This document shows, in pieces, positions 45,597 through 55,628 of a stretch of DNA of 64,000 nucleotides. Source of the stretch: CAWCWN01 sp963799245 (GTDB lineage Bacteria; Chloroflexota; Ktedonobacteria; Ktedonobacterales; Ktedonobacteraceae); NCBI GenBank assembly GCA_963799245.1, contig CAWCWN010000004.1:186001-250000 (forward strand). The letters run 5' to 3'. Below the pieces are notes generated by a model. That model had not been told where the DNA came from. It saw only the letters and a program-made list of their open reading frames with translations, and ran no database searches. Every line of letters begins with the position of its first letter. Positions within the stretch are counted from its first letter, which is position 1. The translations under genes were made by a program, and so were the position numbers.

Positions 45597-46904
45597 TCAG
45601 GCCTGTGGATGCGCATCTTGCTGGTCGGTGTCCAGATAAGGCGCCAGGCGAGCCGCGAGTTCACGCAGCGCGGCCTCGACCGCGGCGAGGTCAGAAGATA
45701 GCGTGGCGTGATCCTTCAGGGCGGCACTAAAATCCGCCAGCTCAACGAGCCGCTCATGTATGATAATCCATGCGCCATAGCGATGTGGTAAAGGATGGCT
45801 CCCCTCGCGATACATCTCGAAGCTAGCTCCCGCACTTGTCCCCGGCAGGTCAGGAGCGATGGGCAGGGTCGTGAGCAGTATGCCGACAGGTCGGATGACA
45901 TTGTACATCATATCCACGCAGACATCGCTGAGAAGCTTGAACTCTGCGTCGGTCTCTCCGCCATGCAGAAAGAAGCGATTCAGCATGCTCAGCAGCGTCG
46001 CGTAGCTGGCATTAAAGAGGTTAGAGACCCGCGCGGTGACAGGGTCGGAGATCAAAACCGCCGGGCCGGTGTCGGCGGGCTGGCGCACAAAGGCTGCTTT
46101 GACAGGCCTGCTTGCTTCGAAGTTCGGGTCCCGCTGCTTGAGATCCAGGTACTCTTTATAGACCTGCAGAAATTTCCCATAGTGGGCATTGCGCCAATCT
46201 CCCCTGGCCCCTTCGCCCTCTTCCACGATAGTCTCTATAGCCTTCACCGCGAATTCCAGGTTGGTCACCGCGATCAGTTCGGGCCAGGCAAAGTACTCCT
46301 GCGTGGCCTGAGCTTTGGGAGGACCGATAAAAATCTGGGCTTCACCCTGTTTCCTAACCAGGCGCTGGAAGCCCTGCTCGATGCCGCGATAAAGATGGCC
46401 GACCGTCGCGAACTCCTCAGCCTCGGGCACAAGGTCCTGGCTCGTGATGATAACGGGCTGCCCCTGCTCCTCTTGCCCGCTCCGGCCCTCCAGCAGGGCG
46501 GCGTCCTCACGCTCCATTCCTTCCGGACGCTCAAGGAAGAGAAAGTGGAGCAGGGCATCCCCGCTGAATGGCAGCAGGGCCAGCTTTACGCCGGAAGGGA
46601 AATACTTTGACTCCTGCGGGAAGTTGGGTCGGTTGAAGTGCGCGCCGGACCCGATGGCCGAGAGCATGTTGCTCGCCAGTGCGAGATGCAGCATCTCCTG
46701 GGTGGCTACCTCGGAGATGACACGGTCCCAGCGTTTGATCGCATCCAGCTGTTCTGGAGTTACGCCCTCGCTCACATCGCGCTTCAAGCTGAACACGGCG
46801 AACAGGTACTCACACATAAGCATGTGCTCCAGTTGCGCGGCCTCCCCCAGGAGAAAGAGCAACTCTTCACGGTTCTCAATGATCAAAGGGTTTTCAGCCA
46901 TCAT
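45597..46904 (-). CDS. ferritin-like domain protein (VioB/RebD-like domain)
   Basis: About 435 residues from the ATG-ATG pair at 46901-46904; the frame extends to 47009 but the extra part looks like leader. The N-terminal ~240 residues form a ferritin-like four-helix domain. Metal-ligand candidates: E in AAQLEHMLMCEYLF and E-x2-H in ATQEMLHLALASNML. This domain also occurs in the iminophenylpyruvate dimer synthases of violacein and rebeccamycin pathways, but stand-alone versions are common and of unknown role. The C-terminal half is helical. Convergent with the epoxide hydrolase. No clear ribosome-binding site. Function not assigned. Confidence 0.7.
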   Translation of the reverse strand: MMAENPLIIENREELLFLLGEAAQLEHMLMCEYLFAVFSLKRDVSEGVTPEQLDAIKRWDRVISEVATQEMLHLALASNMLSAIGSGAHFNRPNFPQESKYFPSGVKLALLPFSGDALLHFLFLERPEGMEREDAALLEGRSGQEEQGQPVIITSQDLVPEAEEFATVGHLYRGIEQGFQRLVRKQGEAQIFIGPPKAQATQEYFAWPELIAVTNLEFAVKAIETIVEEGEGARGDWRNAHYGKFLQVYKEYLDLKQRDPNFEASRPVKAAFVRQPADTGPAVLISDPVTARVSNLFNASYATLLSMLNRFFLHGGETDAEFKLLSDVCVDMMYNVIRPVGILLTTLPIAPDLPGTSAGASFEMYREGSHPLPHRYGAWIIIHERLVELADFSAALKDHATLSSDLAAVEAALRELAARLAPYLDTDQQDAHPQA

Positions 46905-47243
46905 TTTAGCTTCTCTACTTCCTATCTGCTTTTTTATCCTCTTGCTCCCAACCATCGCCATTCCGTTCTCTACAATCGATATTGAGTATACACCAGAGCA
47001 AGCCAGCACCGTCTACTGGAAGAATGGCTAGTGCATAATTCCTCGCCCGAAGTGGAAATCTGGAGATTATCGCTTTGCTGCTCTCAGATACGAGGCAGAT
47101 AAAATCGCTGCACTGAGATGAGCCTGGAGATACTCTGCCTGCCCGGTGCTGTTTGCCTGTGCTGGTGCATTGCGTGTTACAATGATAGAAAAGGGCTTTT
47201 CTGCGATAAATTAGAATGAGAAAGAAGCGCGCCACGCCAGAGC

Positions 47244-48113
47244 ATGAAACTGTACGCGATTAGCGACCTCCATCTCGGCCACAGGATAAACAGGCAGGCA
47301 CTCGAAGCATTGCCCTCTTATCGGCAAGACTGGCTGATTATCGCCGGTGACACCGGCGAAACTGTAGACCATCTAAGATATGCCCTCTCTGTGCTGAGCA
47401 GGCGTTTCGCCCGCCTGCTCTGGGTTCCGGGCAATCACGACCTGTGGACGCTGCCGTCAGCATCCACAGAGGAGAATCGCTTACGAGGCGAGGAGAAATA
47501 TCAGAAGCTCGTTGGCATCTGCCGGGATTATGATGTGCTGACTCCGGAAGACCCGTATGTCCTCTGGCCAGGTGATGGCCCTTCAACCGTACTGGCACTG
47601 CTTTTTCTGCTCTACGACTATAGCTTTCGACCGAATAATGTTCAGGTGGAGGATGCGGTCACGTGGGCAGGGGAAGCGGGTACTGTCTGCAGCGATGAAT
47701 ATCTTTTGCATCCCGAGCCCTATTCGTCGCGCGCGGAGTGGTGCCAGGCCCGTTGTGACTATTCAGAAATGCGCCTGCAGGAAGTTCCCCGCTCCTCATC
47801 CCTCATCCTCATTAACCATTTTCCCCTGCACCGCTCCCTGCTCCGACTGCAGAGGATTCCGCACTTTTCACTCTGGTGTGGAACGCGTCGAACAGAGCAT
47901 TGGCACACTCGCTTCCCCATCTCCGTGGCAGTCTATGGCCACCTGCACATTAGAGCGACAGATTACCTGAGCAACGTACGCTTTGAAGAAGTTTCGCTGG
48001 GCTATCCTCGCGACTGGCATCACCAGAAAGGCATGCAGGCCTACCTGCGGGAGATTCTCCCCGGGCCGCCGTTCCCCCCGAACGGCGCGACGGGCCCGAT
48101 CTTGCATTGGTGA
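47244..48113 (+). CDS. calcineurin-like metallophosphoesterase
   Basis: 289 residues with the full metallophosphoesterase set: D-x-H in YAISDLHLGH, GD in LIIAGDTGE, GNHD in LWVPGNHDLWTL, H in LINHFPLHRSL, and GHLH in VAVYGHLHIRATD. It binds two metals and cleaves phosphoesters; the substrate cannot be read. It starts divergently from the ferritin-like gene with ~340 bases between start codons. Confidence 0.9.
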   Translation: MKLYAISDLHLGHRINRQALEALPSYRQDWLIIAGDTGETVDHLRYALSVLSRRFARLLWVPGNHDLWTLPSASTEENRLRGEEKYQKLVGICRDYDVLTPEDPYVLWPGDGPSTVLALLFLLYDYSFRPNNVQVEDAVTWAGEAGTVCSDEYLLHPEPYSSRAEWCQARCDYSEMRLQEVPRSSSLILINHFPLHRSLLRLQRIPHFSLWCGTRRTEHWHTRFPISVAVYGHLHIRATDYLSNVRFEEVSLGYPRDWHHQKGMQAYLREILPGPPFPPNGATGPILHW

Positions 48114-48438
48114 GGCGCGGCGGCGTCCGCAGGGCCTCCACGAATTCGGATGAAGATCAAGTTTCGTCTTTACTACAATTGTTGCTGGAGATTCCGCGGC
48201 CATGTTAACACTATCCTGATCACTCTATGCGGTTTTCAATGACTCACAAAACTGGCTACTCACCCATATGTCAGCGGTCATTACAACCTGAAAAGTCGGT
48301 TATGACTTTCCTCAAAGTTAGTCGTCAAATGAAGACTTTTCTTTCCCCCAATGGGTATACTTTTGCTTATTATGAAGATCGGCTTCACTTCAAATGAATG
48401 AGTACAAGATCGGTCCAACCCAAATGAGAAGAGCCTCA
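48114..48438. other. intergenic region holding a repeat
   Basis: No gene. It contains the 79-base element that recurs at 50584 and AT-rich promoter-like DNA in front of the DegT remnant. Confidence 0.35.
48292..48370 (+). repeat. unexplained ~79-bp direct repeat, copy 1
   Basis: Shares AAAGTCGGTTAT, CAAAGTTAG-CGTCAAAT and GGGTATACTTTTGCTT with 50584-50661 in the same order. Just upstream, further GGCTA/GGTCA-like units suggest iterated recognition sites. Confidence 0.55.
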
Positions 48439-48695
48439 ATGATTGCTATTGCTCACCCTTTATTAGGGGTAGAGGAGAAAACTGCAACTCTGCGCGTGCT
48501 GGCTTCAGGCCAACTTGCATAAGGAGAGTGTGTCGCGCATTTGAGCAGCGCTTTGCGCAGCTATGCCGTGTGAAAGAGGCCGTTGCTGTATCATCTGGCG
48601 ACGCCTCACTTCATCTTGCCTTGCTTGCGCATAAGATCGGTCCGGGTGACGAAGTAATCACAACCGCGTTTAGTTCTCATTTTTGGAGAAGATAG
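48439..48695 (+). pseudogene. DegT aminotransferase 5' remnant
   Basis: From ATG 48439 it reads AIAHPLLGVEEKTATLRVLA then SGQLA, a TAA where Gln is expected, and after a one-base shift FEQRFAQLCRVKEAVAVSSG and IGPGDEVITTAF. This is the first ~80 codons of a sugar aminotransferase, followed by unrelated DNA. It is of a different subgroup from the intact gene at 40155. Confidence 0.8.
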
Positions 48696-48851
48696 CAAAA
48701 GTATAGCTTCCTCGTTCGGAATAGGCAGTATTATCCATCTCATGAGTCTGGCGGTAGAAAGTTGGCAAAATATTGAAATGAGCTTGTATTGCCTTTCGCC
48801 ATAGAGATAAAATTCTGAGATTGAAAAAATACCCAATTGTAAGGCGAACGG

Positions 48852-49151
48852 CAAGAGGCTGCTCGAGCGTCCCATGGCCTGGGGAGGGCCTACTGGCGCC
48901 AAAATGCGCTACAAGTGAGTCTACATAATAGAAGAAGGTTAATTGAGCGCAACCAGCAGTCTCGCCAGCTATGGAACACTTATTCCTGGGCAGCTCTGCT
49001 GTTCTCGTGCCAGGGAGCGTGGACTGAAGCAGAACAGGCACTTGAGCAGGCACAATCTACAGTGAATCAGCTATCAGGGCCCTCCTATCATTCTATTCTC
49101 CATAAAATTTGCAGAATGATAGACTTTAGTAGATTCGGAATGCATGACTAA
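48852..49151 (+). pseudogene. LuxR-type (LAL) regulator remnant with internal deletion
   Basis: QEAARASHGLGRAYWRQNAL corresponds to AARAAHGLGLAHWQRNDLQ of the regulator at 5956. It joins in frame to IERNQQSRQLWNTYSWAALL and FSCQGAWTEAEQALEQA, which matches ~150 residues further on in that protein. Only two TPR pieces remain. Confidence 0.8.
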
Positions 49152-49896
49152 ACTAAAGATAGAAAATCCAGCGATTCTTGCACACCATGCGCAGGCATAT
49201 ATTTGCAAAAAAACCACAGAGGGAACAATAAAACCTCCTTTTACTTGTGACGTCATCATTGTTTTAGGGGGGAATATCCTCAAAAGCGGAGATTGCTATA
49301 CCACTACACCGTACGAAAAAGGGACGAAAAAGAGTTTCGGGGCGCAGGGAAGAGTTATTACAGCAGCATTCTTGTACCATCTCGGTGTTACAGACTGTCT
49401 CATCCTTTCTACAGGGAAAACTGATCCTGAAGACAAAGACGCACCTTCAGAAGCTTCTGTTATGAAAGTAGAATTGACGGCGTATAGCGTCCCTGAAATA
49501 TGCATTCACCTGGAAGAGCGGTCGCAGACAACCGAGGGAAATGCACGAGAGTTAGTGAAGTTATTTACTACAGAGAGATTTAAGGAGCAAAGAACCATCG
49601 GAGTGATCACGAGTTCATGGCATATCAGAAGAACTGGCGCCTTTCTCCAAAAGGAAGGATTGCACGCAGAAGGCAGAAAGATTAAATTAATCTCAAGTGA
49701 TACGATGATAAGTAGATATCTTCCCGAATTTAGAAAGGACATTTACAGACTCTACCATAGACAAGAGATGAAGTACAGAATACAAGATGAGCTTAATGGA
49801 TATAATGCGCTAAAAGATGGAACATATAGATCACGTAAATTAGGTAAGTTATGGAAAGATACCAATATTTCAGACAAAGTGGTACAGCCAGATTAA
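49144..49896 (+). CDS. YdcF/DUF218-like protein
   Basis: 250 residues. CDVIIVLGGNILKSGD near the start and VITSSWHIRRTGAFLQKEG later are the YdcF/DUF218 hallmarks, with SEASVMKVELTAY and TTEGNARELVKLF between them. The family is linked to envelope polysaccharide metabolism and may bind a nucleotide-like ligand; biochemical roles are poorly known. No membrane segment here, unlike SanA/ElyC. AT-richer than its surroundings. It overlaps the end of the LuxR remnant by eight bases; no strong ribosome-binding site. An intact gene within a decayed region. Confidence 0.75.
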   Translation: MTKLKIENPAILAHHAQAYICKKTTEGTIKPPFTCDVIIVLGGNILKSGDCYTTTPYEKGTKKSFGAQGRVITAAFLYHLGVTDCLILSTGKTDPEDKDAPSEASVMKVELTAYSVPEICIHLEERSQTTEGNARELVKLFTTERFKEQRTIGVITSSWHIRRTGAFLQKEGLHAEGRKIKLISSDTMISRYLPEFRKDIYRLYHRQEMKYRIQDELNGYNALKDGTYRSRKLGKLWKDTNISDKVVQPD

Positions 49897-50039
49897 GAAA
49901 CATCATGCGCCGCAGGCCATTGAGAAGAACTAAATTAAAAGTGGATCAGGTGACTCCAGTTGGCGGCTGAGCGGCCCGGGCGGCTTTGGCTTGGGCTGCT
50001 CTGATCGTCTTGGCCTCTTTGGACGCGTGCCGCTCGGAA

Positions 50040-50276
50040 TTTCGTGACCTGGCCACCTATTACCGGCCCGCCTACAATCTGCACACGCTTCACCGGATCA
50101 AATGGGCCATGGACTAATCACTTACCAAGACCTTCGCGCGCAAACACAACACGTCGGTACGCAAGATCTGCGCCAAGTATAAAGCCAACCTCCACGTGGG
50201 AGGCGTCACCTACACAGGCTTGCAGGTCGTGGTACCCCGAGAAGGCAAGAAACCGCTCATCGCGACATGGGAATGA
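50040..50276 (+). pseudogene. group II intron maturase domain X remnant
   Basis: FRDLATYYRPAYNLHTLHRI-KWAMD, then an in-frame TAA, then SLTKTFARKHNTSVRKICAK and LQVVVPREGKKPLIATW. This is the thumb/X domain at the end of an intron-encoded reverse transcriptase. The rest of that gene is missing. Confidence 0.75.
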
Positions 50277-50752
50277 CAATGAGCATCCCGCCGCCATTGC
50301 TTCGGCAAAAAACAGCCTCTGTTTTTTGCTGGTGAGTAAAGTATAGCAAATTATGAAGCACTTAAGACCAAGATAGATATTAACATAAATATTGCGCAAA
50401 ATCATTAAGCTAACGGTAATTATAACGCAAGTTATTCGATAATTGATGAGCTTCAAAGTAAGCTAGAACCCTATCCAATCCCCATTTTAAGCCGCATGAT
50501 AAAATCCTATTCGCATTTATGCGGCTATCATGGACTGATTGTGCGGTCTAATTCTAGCAAGATTACCGGCTATCACAGTCTTTAAAGTCGGTTATCACGT
50601 TCCACAAAGTTAGCCGTCAAATAGCGATTTTCCCTTCTTGTCTTGGGTATACTTTTGCTTGGTCCGACACTGAGTCAAGAAGATCTCGCAACGATTGCAA
50701 GGGAGAGTTGCAGTAGTAGTGCCTACACAACTGTATAGTGAAGTTGCCTTGA
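50277..50752. other. gene-less stretch with repeat
   Basis: No gene seen. Holds copy 2 of the ~79-base repeat and neighbouring CGGCTATCA units (50522, 50568). Confidence 0.35.
50584..50661 (+). repeat. unexplained ~79-bp direct repeat, copy 2
   Basis: Partner of 48292-48370. GGCTATCAC and GGTTATCAC units are clearer here. Confidence 0.55.
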
Positions 50753-51436
50753 ATGTGCTCGAACGGTATCAATGTGCTCATCGAAAAGCCCATAACGAGA
50801 ACTATCGAGGAAGCACTGTCTTTGTCAATGATAAATGATATTAGATATGGAGTTATGACTATGTTCTTTGAGAGGAGCGAGGTTGTCAAGCCTGCCTCCA
50901 CCAATATGTTGAGTGATGACTCCCTTATTACAGTTGGAGATGAACATCATGTAGACTGGTCATTGCTAACTGAGGATAAGCAGCAGATAGCCGCATTGAA
51001 CGCAACTGAGCAGGAGTATCCCACCGATGCTTGCGTCCAGCAGATAGCCAGACAGGCCACTGCCACATCTGATGCAGTAGCACTCGTTGCAAACGGTCAG
51101 GCGCTCAGCTACCACAAGTTGAATTGGTGTGCTAATCAGGTGGTCCATTATCTAAATGTGCATGCTGATACGCCGCTATCGATTGACCGGGCGATCGCGA
51201 ATACCCAAATCTACATTCTGGACGAGTACCTGCAGCAGGTTTCTATTGGTGAGCCGGGCGAACTCTACATTGGGGGAGTAGGCTTGGCCAAGGGCTATCT
51301 CAATCGCCGTACAGGGGGGAATAACAATGACTCTGCACATGGGATCGTCACACACAACAAACAAACAAGACGCAGCTCTGTGCCTGGTACCAGGTCCCGT
51401 GAATTGGCGGGAAAACCTGGCCTTTCGGGGGCCTGA
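50753..51436 (+). pseudogene. chimeric remnant: Gfo/Idh piece fused to NRPS adenylation pieces
   Basis: One open frame of 227 codons made of three unrelated scraps. NGINVLIEKPITRTIEEALS is the EKP region of a Gfo/Idh oxidoreductase. ALNATEQEYPTDACVQQIA and ALSYHKLNWCANQVVHYL are the start of an NRPS adenylation domain. After a deletion of its core, IANTQIYILDEYLQQVSIGE and LYIGGVGLAKGYLNRR are a later adenylation region. The nucleotide-binding loop is gone, so it cannot be active. It precedes a thioesterase paralogue, as in the live operon. Confidence 0.8.
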
Positions 51437-51560
51437 CGACTCTGCAGGTCACGTTTTAGTATCCCTTAACCTGTAGCGACCGACCGTGGGGGCCAGGGGA
51501 TGCTCAGTGAACTACAGTCGATGATGAGTGCCCCCTGTTGCCATGAAAGGATATAGTGTG

Positions 51561-52620
51561 ATGTCAGATAGAGTGGAACTCTCAGAGGCCAAGCGTACCC
51601 TGCTCGAAAAGCTAACTGGCGATATCCCGCAGGCTGCAAGGGTTGGCACCCAGCACGTCAAAGCAGAGGTGGCTGGCTCACGCGCACGCGCGGTGAAGAT
51701 TTCAGGTGGGGGGATCAAAACGGCCTTTCTTCTTTTTACATGGGCATCCGAAAGGTGACGCTTTCTTTTGCTATTCTTTAGCGCGCGAACTGGGATTGGA
51801 CCAACCATTTTACGCACTCGATCCGTATCAGTTTGATGGCTTATCGGTCCCGCCCACACTCGAGACGATGGCGACGGCTCACATTAAGTCAATGCGTGCC
51901 GTTCAGCCAGAGGGGCCGTACCTTCTGGGGGGCTGGTGCAATGGCGGCCTGGTGGCCTATGAGATGGCGCGGCAACTGCACGCCGCAGGGCAGACGGTTG
52001 ACATGCTCTTATTGATGGACCCCTTTTATCTTGGCTATCGTACCCGGCGCAGATTAGTTCGCAGGGTCATCAGTCGCTTGGGCGACCTGATGGGACTTGG
52101 CCCGGATAAGCAGTTAGATTGGTTTCTCCGTCTGCTGTATGTGTATAAACCTCTGCAATATGTGCGCTATCCGCTCTATGTGGTTAGACGTCTGCGAGAT
52201 GCGCTCCACGGGAGCTCGCAGGGCTCCGTGCACCTGCCAACCGGCGAGCTGATCAGCCTGGCGCGAAAGAGGTTTGCCGGCGGGTATGAGCTTGGTCACG
52301 AGCGTGGTGGACTTCCCCGCCTCGATTCCTTGGTCCCAACAGCTGAAGCCCTCCGTCAAGATTGGCCGGGCATATTTGAATGGGTGGATATGGGTTACAT
52401 GCCGCCTAGCCTTTATCCTGGCAAGATCACGTTCTTTTGGCCAAGTGACGAGCCCTGGCACACCGTCTCAGGAGGATGGCGTAAAGTGGTTAAAGCTAAA
52501 GAAGCTCAAGGGGTAGAGACTTATGTCATTCCTGGCAACCAGACTACCTGGAGAGCCGAGCATCTCCACGCATTGGCCGAACGTTTGAGGATGTGTCTCA
52601 GCAAGGCGGAAAGGAAGTGA
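51561..52620 (+). CDS. second NRPS-type thioesterase with Cys nucleophile, frameshifted
   Basis: Paralogue of the thioesterase at 28966. N-terminal linker VELSEAKRTLLEKLTGD; after a one-base excess in T3 (51700-51702) or G6 (51708-51713) the frame continues GGSKRPFFFLHGHPKGDAFF. Nucleophile elbow YLLGGWCNGGLVAYEMARQL, again Cys; catalytic His probably absent or moved (the matching end reads VIPGNQTTW, with Gln-Thr where the other copy has THKT). ATG 51561 has AAAGGA upstream. About 352 residues if corrected. Probably decaying, as it follows a broken NRPS remnant. Confidence 0.75.
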
Positions 52621-52621
52621 C

Positions 52622-52801
52622 GTGTTGCCACATGCACCCGAGTTCTCAGAGGCCAGGCATGCCCGGCTCGAAAAATATCTGCGGGGGGATCTCCCGCAGA
52701 CCATAAGGGCTAGGGGCGCCATCACCCAGCGTGCCTCGGAGAGCCCCGCGCCCCTCTCTTTGGGCAGCAGCAAGAAGATACAGGTCCTTCGTTTCCTTTG
52801 A
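52622..52801 (+). pseudogene. third thioesterase, N-terminal fragment
   Basis: 59 codons from GTG 52622: EFSEARHARLEKYLRGDLPQ is the same linker as in the two thioesterases, then LGSSKKIQVLRFL and a stop. The hydrolase domain is missing. Confidence 0.7.
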
Positions 52802-52939
52802 TAGCGGTTCAGACCGCTAGTTCCAATTCATATGGAAAGGGAAACGGTTGATCCACTCACCATGCATAAATTGATGCATTTTGAAACATAGATGTAATCA
52901 AGGAGACAAAAGGGAAAAAGGGATGAAAAGGATTTGCTA
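52802..52939. other. short intergenic stretch with hairpin
   Basis: AGCGGT-TCAG-ACCGCT (52803-52818) can form a small hairpin right after the thioesterase fragment; no T-run follows, so it is a weak terminator candidate. Confidence 0.3.
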
Positions 52940-54466
52940 ATGAGTATAGAAAATGATGAAAATATTGAGTTTTCTCTTTCACAAAAAGAAACAGTAGTAC
53001 ATAAAGGTGTCGCCGAAATACCAGGACCTGAGATTCTCCTAGTGACACAAACGCCGAAAAAGTCGCGTTTGGAACGCCTGCCTCTCAGTAATACAACCTC
53101 TGCAATGATGCGGGTAATCAGAGGAGTGCATCTCAAAACTACAGCATCCAAGCAAAGGATGTTCAGCCAATGGGACTTTAAACAAATCTATAAGCATATT
53201 ATGACAGATTCACTTTATCGGAATTCTATGTTCAGTATGACAAGCACATTCATATTGAGCGGATTAGGGTTTGTCTTTTGGATAATAATAGCACATCTGT
53301 ATAAGACGGAAAATGTTGGTATCGCTACTACGCTCATCTCTATAATGACATTATTGAGCAGCTTTACTATTCTGGGGTTAGACTCAAGCTTAACTAGGTA
53401 CCTTCCCAAATCTGCCAATAAAAATGAATTAATTAATTCCTCGTTTGTCATCGTAACGATTGCTACGCTTTTGTCTTCCGTTATATTTTTTCTGGGATTA
53501 CACATATTCTCGCCACAATTATTATTTTTACGATCGAATGTATTCTTCGTTTTATTTTTCATTATCTTTACAATTTTTTTCTCCTTGAATACCCTTGTTG
53601 ATAGTATTTTTATGGCTTTTAGAGCTGCTGGTAATATACTCATAAAAGATATTATCATCAGCATATTAAAACTAGTTCTCCTGTTTGCGCTTATCGCTTT
53701 TGGATCCTTTGGTATTTTTGCATCTACTGCTTCAGCGTTAACTCTTGGTGTGTTTGCCGGCCTAGTTATACTGTATTTCAAATTTAACTTTAGATCTTCA
53801 ATTTCAGTTAATATTTCATTGATAAAAGAAATATCGATATATTCACTCGCTAATTATATGGCAATTTTTATGCTTAATATGCCATCGCTCGTATTATCAA
53901 TTATAATATTAAATATCTTATCAGCAAAATATGCAGCTTATTATTATATTGCTTCTATGATTTAAAGATTTTTGTTATTTATTCCCATAGCTACTCAGCA
54001 AGCATTACTCTCAGAAGGCTCACATAACGAAGCCGAGCTAAAAAAGTATGTAAAAAAAGCGATAGCAACGGCTTTAGTAATTCTTATTCCGGCAACGGCA
54101 ATAATCGTTTTATTTGGCAATATAGTGTTACAGTTTTTCGGTAAAATCTTCGAACTCGAAACCTTTCAATTTTTACAACTGTATAGTATATCAACATTAT
54201 TTACGGCATTGTTCTTAATTGCTAGTGCTATTATGAACATAAAACACAAGATAAAAACGCTAGTTATTTCGAACATAATAGCGGCTGTTTTGACATTATG
54301 TCTATCTTGCGCTTTTATCTCTGGTAAGTTGGTTGGCATAGGATGGGGTTGGATACTTGGGCAAGCAATTGCAGGGTTAGTATCTATATACTTTATAATC
54401 CGTAACTGCTCAGATACCCCTCAATCGCAAGGGTCGCTGTGCAAGGTTCAGGAGGTACCTGAGTAA
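52940..54466 (+). CDS. AT-rich polysaccharide flippase (Wzx/MATE-like), in-frame stop
   Basis: About 508 codons. A soluble N-terminal ~90 residues, then some 12 hydrophobic spans (MTSTFILSGLGFVFWIIIAH; ILGLDSSLTRYLPKSA) of the oligosaccharide flippase superfamily. An in-frame TAA at 53963-53965 splits it between YYYIASMI and RFLLFIPIATQQALLSEG; both sides are in the same frame and fit one protein, so this is a nonsense change rather than a frameshift. ATG 52940 has AAAGGA before it. GC is far lower than nearly all the window, pointing to separate origin. Together with the GT2 behind it, it may be a small imported sugar-export unit. Confidence 0.8.
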
Positions 54467-54641
54467 TTGCTCCTTGACCTCCAGAGGTGGCCGTCGAATT
54501 AATCAATAGATTTTTGGGTACAGCCACATTAAGTGCTGAAAAAGGGAGAACCCATGAAAATTGAGATGATCCCTAGCATTGTCTGTCTATACAAAACGCT
54601 ACCGTCAGCAAGCGAACGGAGGAAAGGGGGAATAACTTAAA

Positions 54642-55414
54642 ATGGAAAAAATTACCATCTTGATACCATGCCACAACGAAGAACATGGGATAGCCAAAGT
54701 GCTGGATGATATTCCCCATCACACATTAAAGAAACATGGATTTGAAGCCAAAGTTATTGTTATTGACAACAACTCTTCTGACCGAACCAGAGAAATCGCG
54801 GTGAGCAAGGGAGCACATGTTATTTTTGAACGTGCAAAGGGCAAAGGCAATGCAATACGTAAGGCATTCAATTGTATCGACAGCGATACAGGATATGTCA
54901 TCATGCTTGATGGTGATTACACCTACCTTGCCAGAGAAATGCTGAGGCTGATAGAACCCATTGCGAATGATTTTTGTGACGTCGTTATTGGCTCACGGCT
55001 CGGCGGGAAAATCACGAAAAATGCCTTTAAGGCGCAGAATTGCTTAGCCAATTGGATTTATACCTTTTTAGTGAGGTGTTTTTTGGCGCGAATATCACTG
55101 ACGTCTTAAGTGGCTATTTTGCCTGGCGAACAGACGTTGTCTTAGAGATGAGAGATCATTTAAAATCAGATGGGTTTACCATCGAAATGGAAATAGTCTC
55201 TAAATTGGTTAAATTACATTATTCCATGTATTCCGTGCCAATTACTTATAATATGCGTGAAGGTGAAACAAAGCTTGAGTCCATCAAAGATGGATTAAAG
55301 ATTTTTTTACCTTTTCTCGTCATCTTTTCTGGTCTCCACCAAAAGAAGCGGTGGGTAAAAAGAATGTCGATTTACTCAGGACAGTGGATGAAAGGGAAAC
55401 TGCTGATTTGCTAA
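54642..55414 (+). CDS. glycosyltransferase family 2 (DPM1/GtrB-like), frameshifted
   Basis: GT-A fold. ITILIPCHNEEHGIAKVL at the start, DNNSSDRTREIA, the DxD-like VIMLDGDYTYLAREML, and FCDVVIGSRLGG. The frame breaks in the T6 run at 55079-55084; one more T joins WIYTFLVRCFFGANITDVLS to GYFAWRTDVVLEM. About 257 residues if corrected. Such enzymes move a sugar onto polyprenyl phosphate. GGGGGA precedes ATG 54642. A possible 28-codon leader (54554-54640) ends just before it. AT-rich like the flippase upstream. Confidence 0.8.
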
Positions 55415-55485
55415 GTTGAGTGTGATTATAATGACCCCATAAAATAAGACAAAAAAATCGGAGGTTTGAAGGTGGAAGAAGACGA

Positions 55486-55560
55486 GATGACAACGATCAG
55501 AAAAACCTACACAACCGAGTTTAAAGTCAAAGTGGTGAGGGAGATTTTGCGAGTATGGTA
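55486..55560 (+). pseudogene. IS3-family OrfA N-terminal remnant with left end
   Basis: MTTIRKTYTTEFKVKVVREI is an IS3 OrfA start. About 55 bases upstream, TGACCCCATAAAATAAGACA looks like an IS3 terminal repeat. The gene is cut at ~55565 where the minus-strand IS3 begins. Confidence 0.65.
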
Positions 55561-55628
55561 TACCCCAAAGTCAATACAAATATGGACCCAAATAAGAGTG
55601 AACTCAGCAATTCAAAGAACATTGTGAA

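Noticed and set aside
45597..47009. Violacein-type biosynthesis from the ferritin-like protein
   Set aside because: Only the shared domain is present. No flavin amine oxidase or other pathway genes are nearby.
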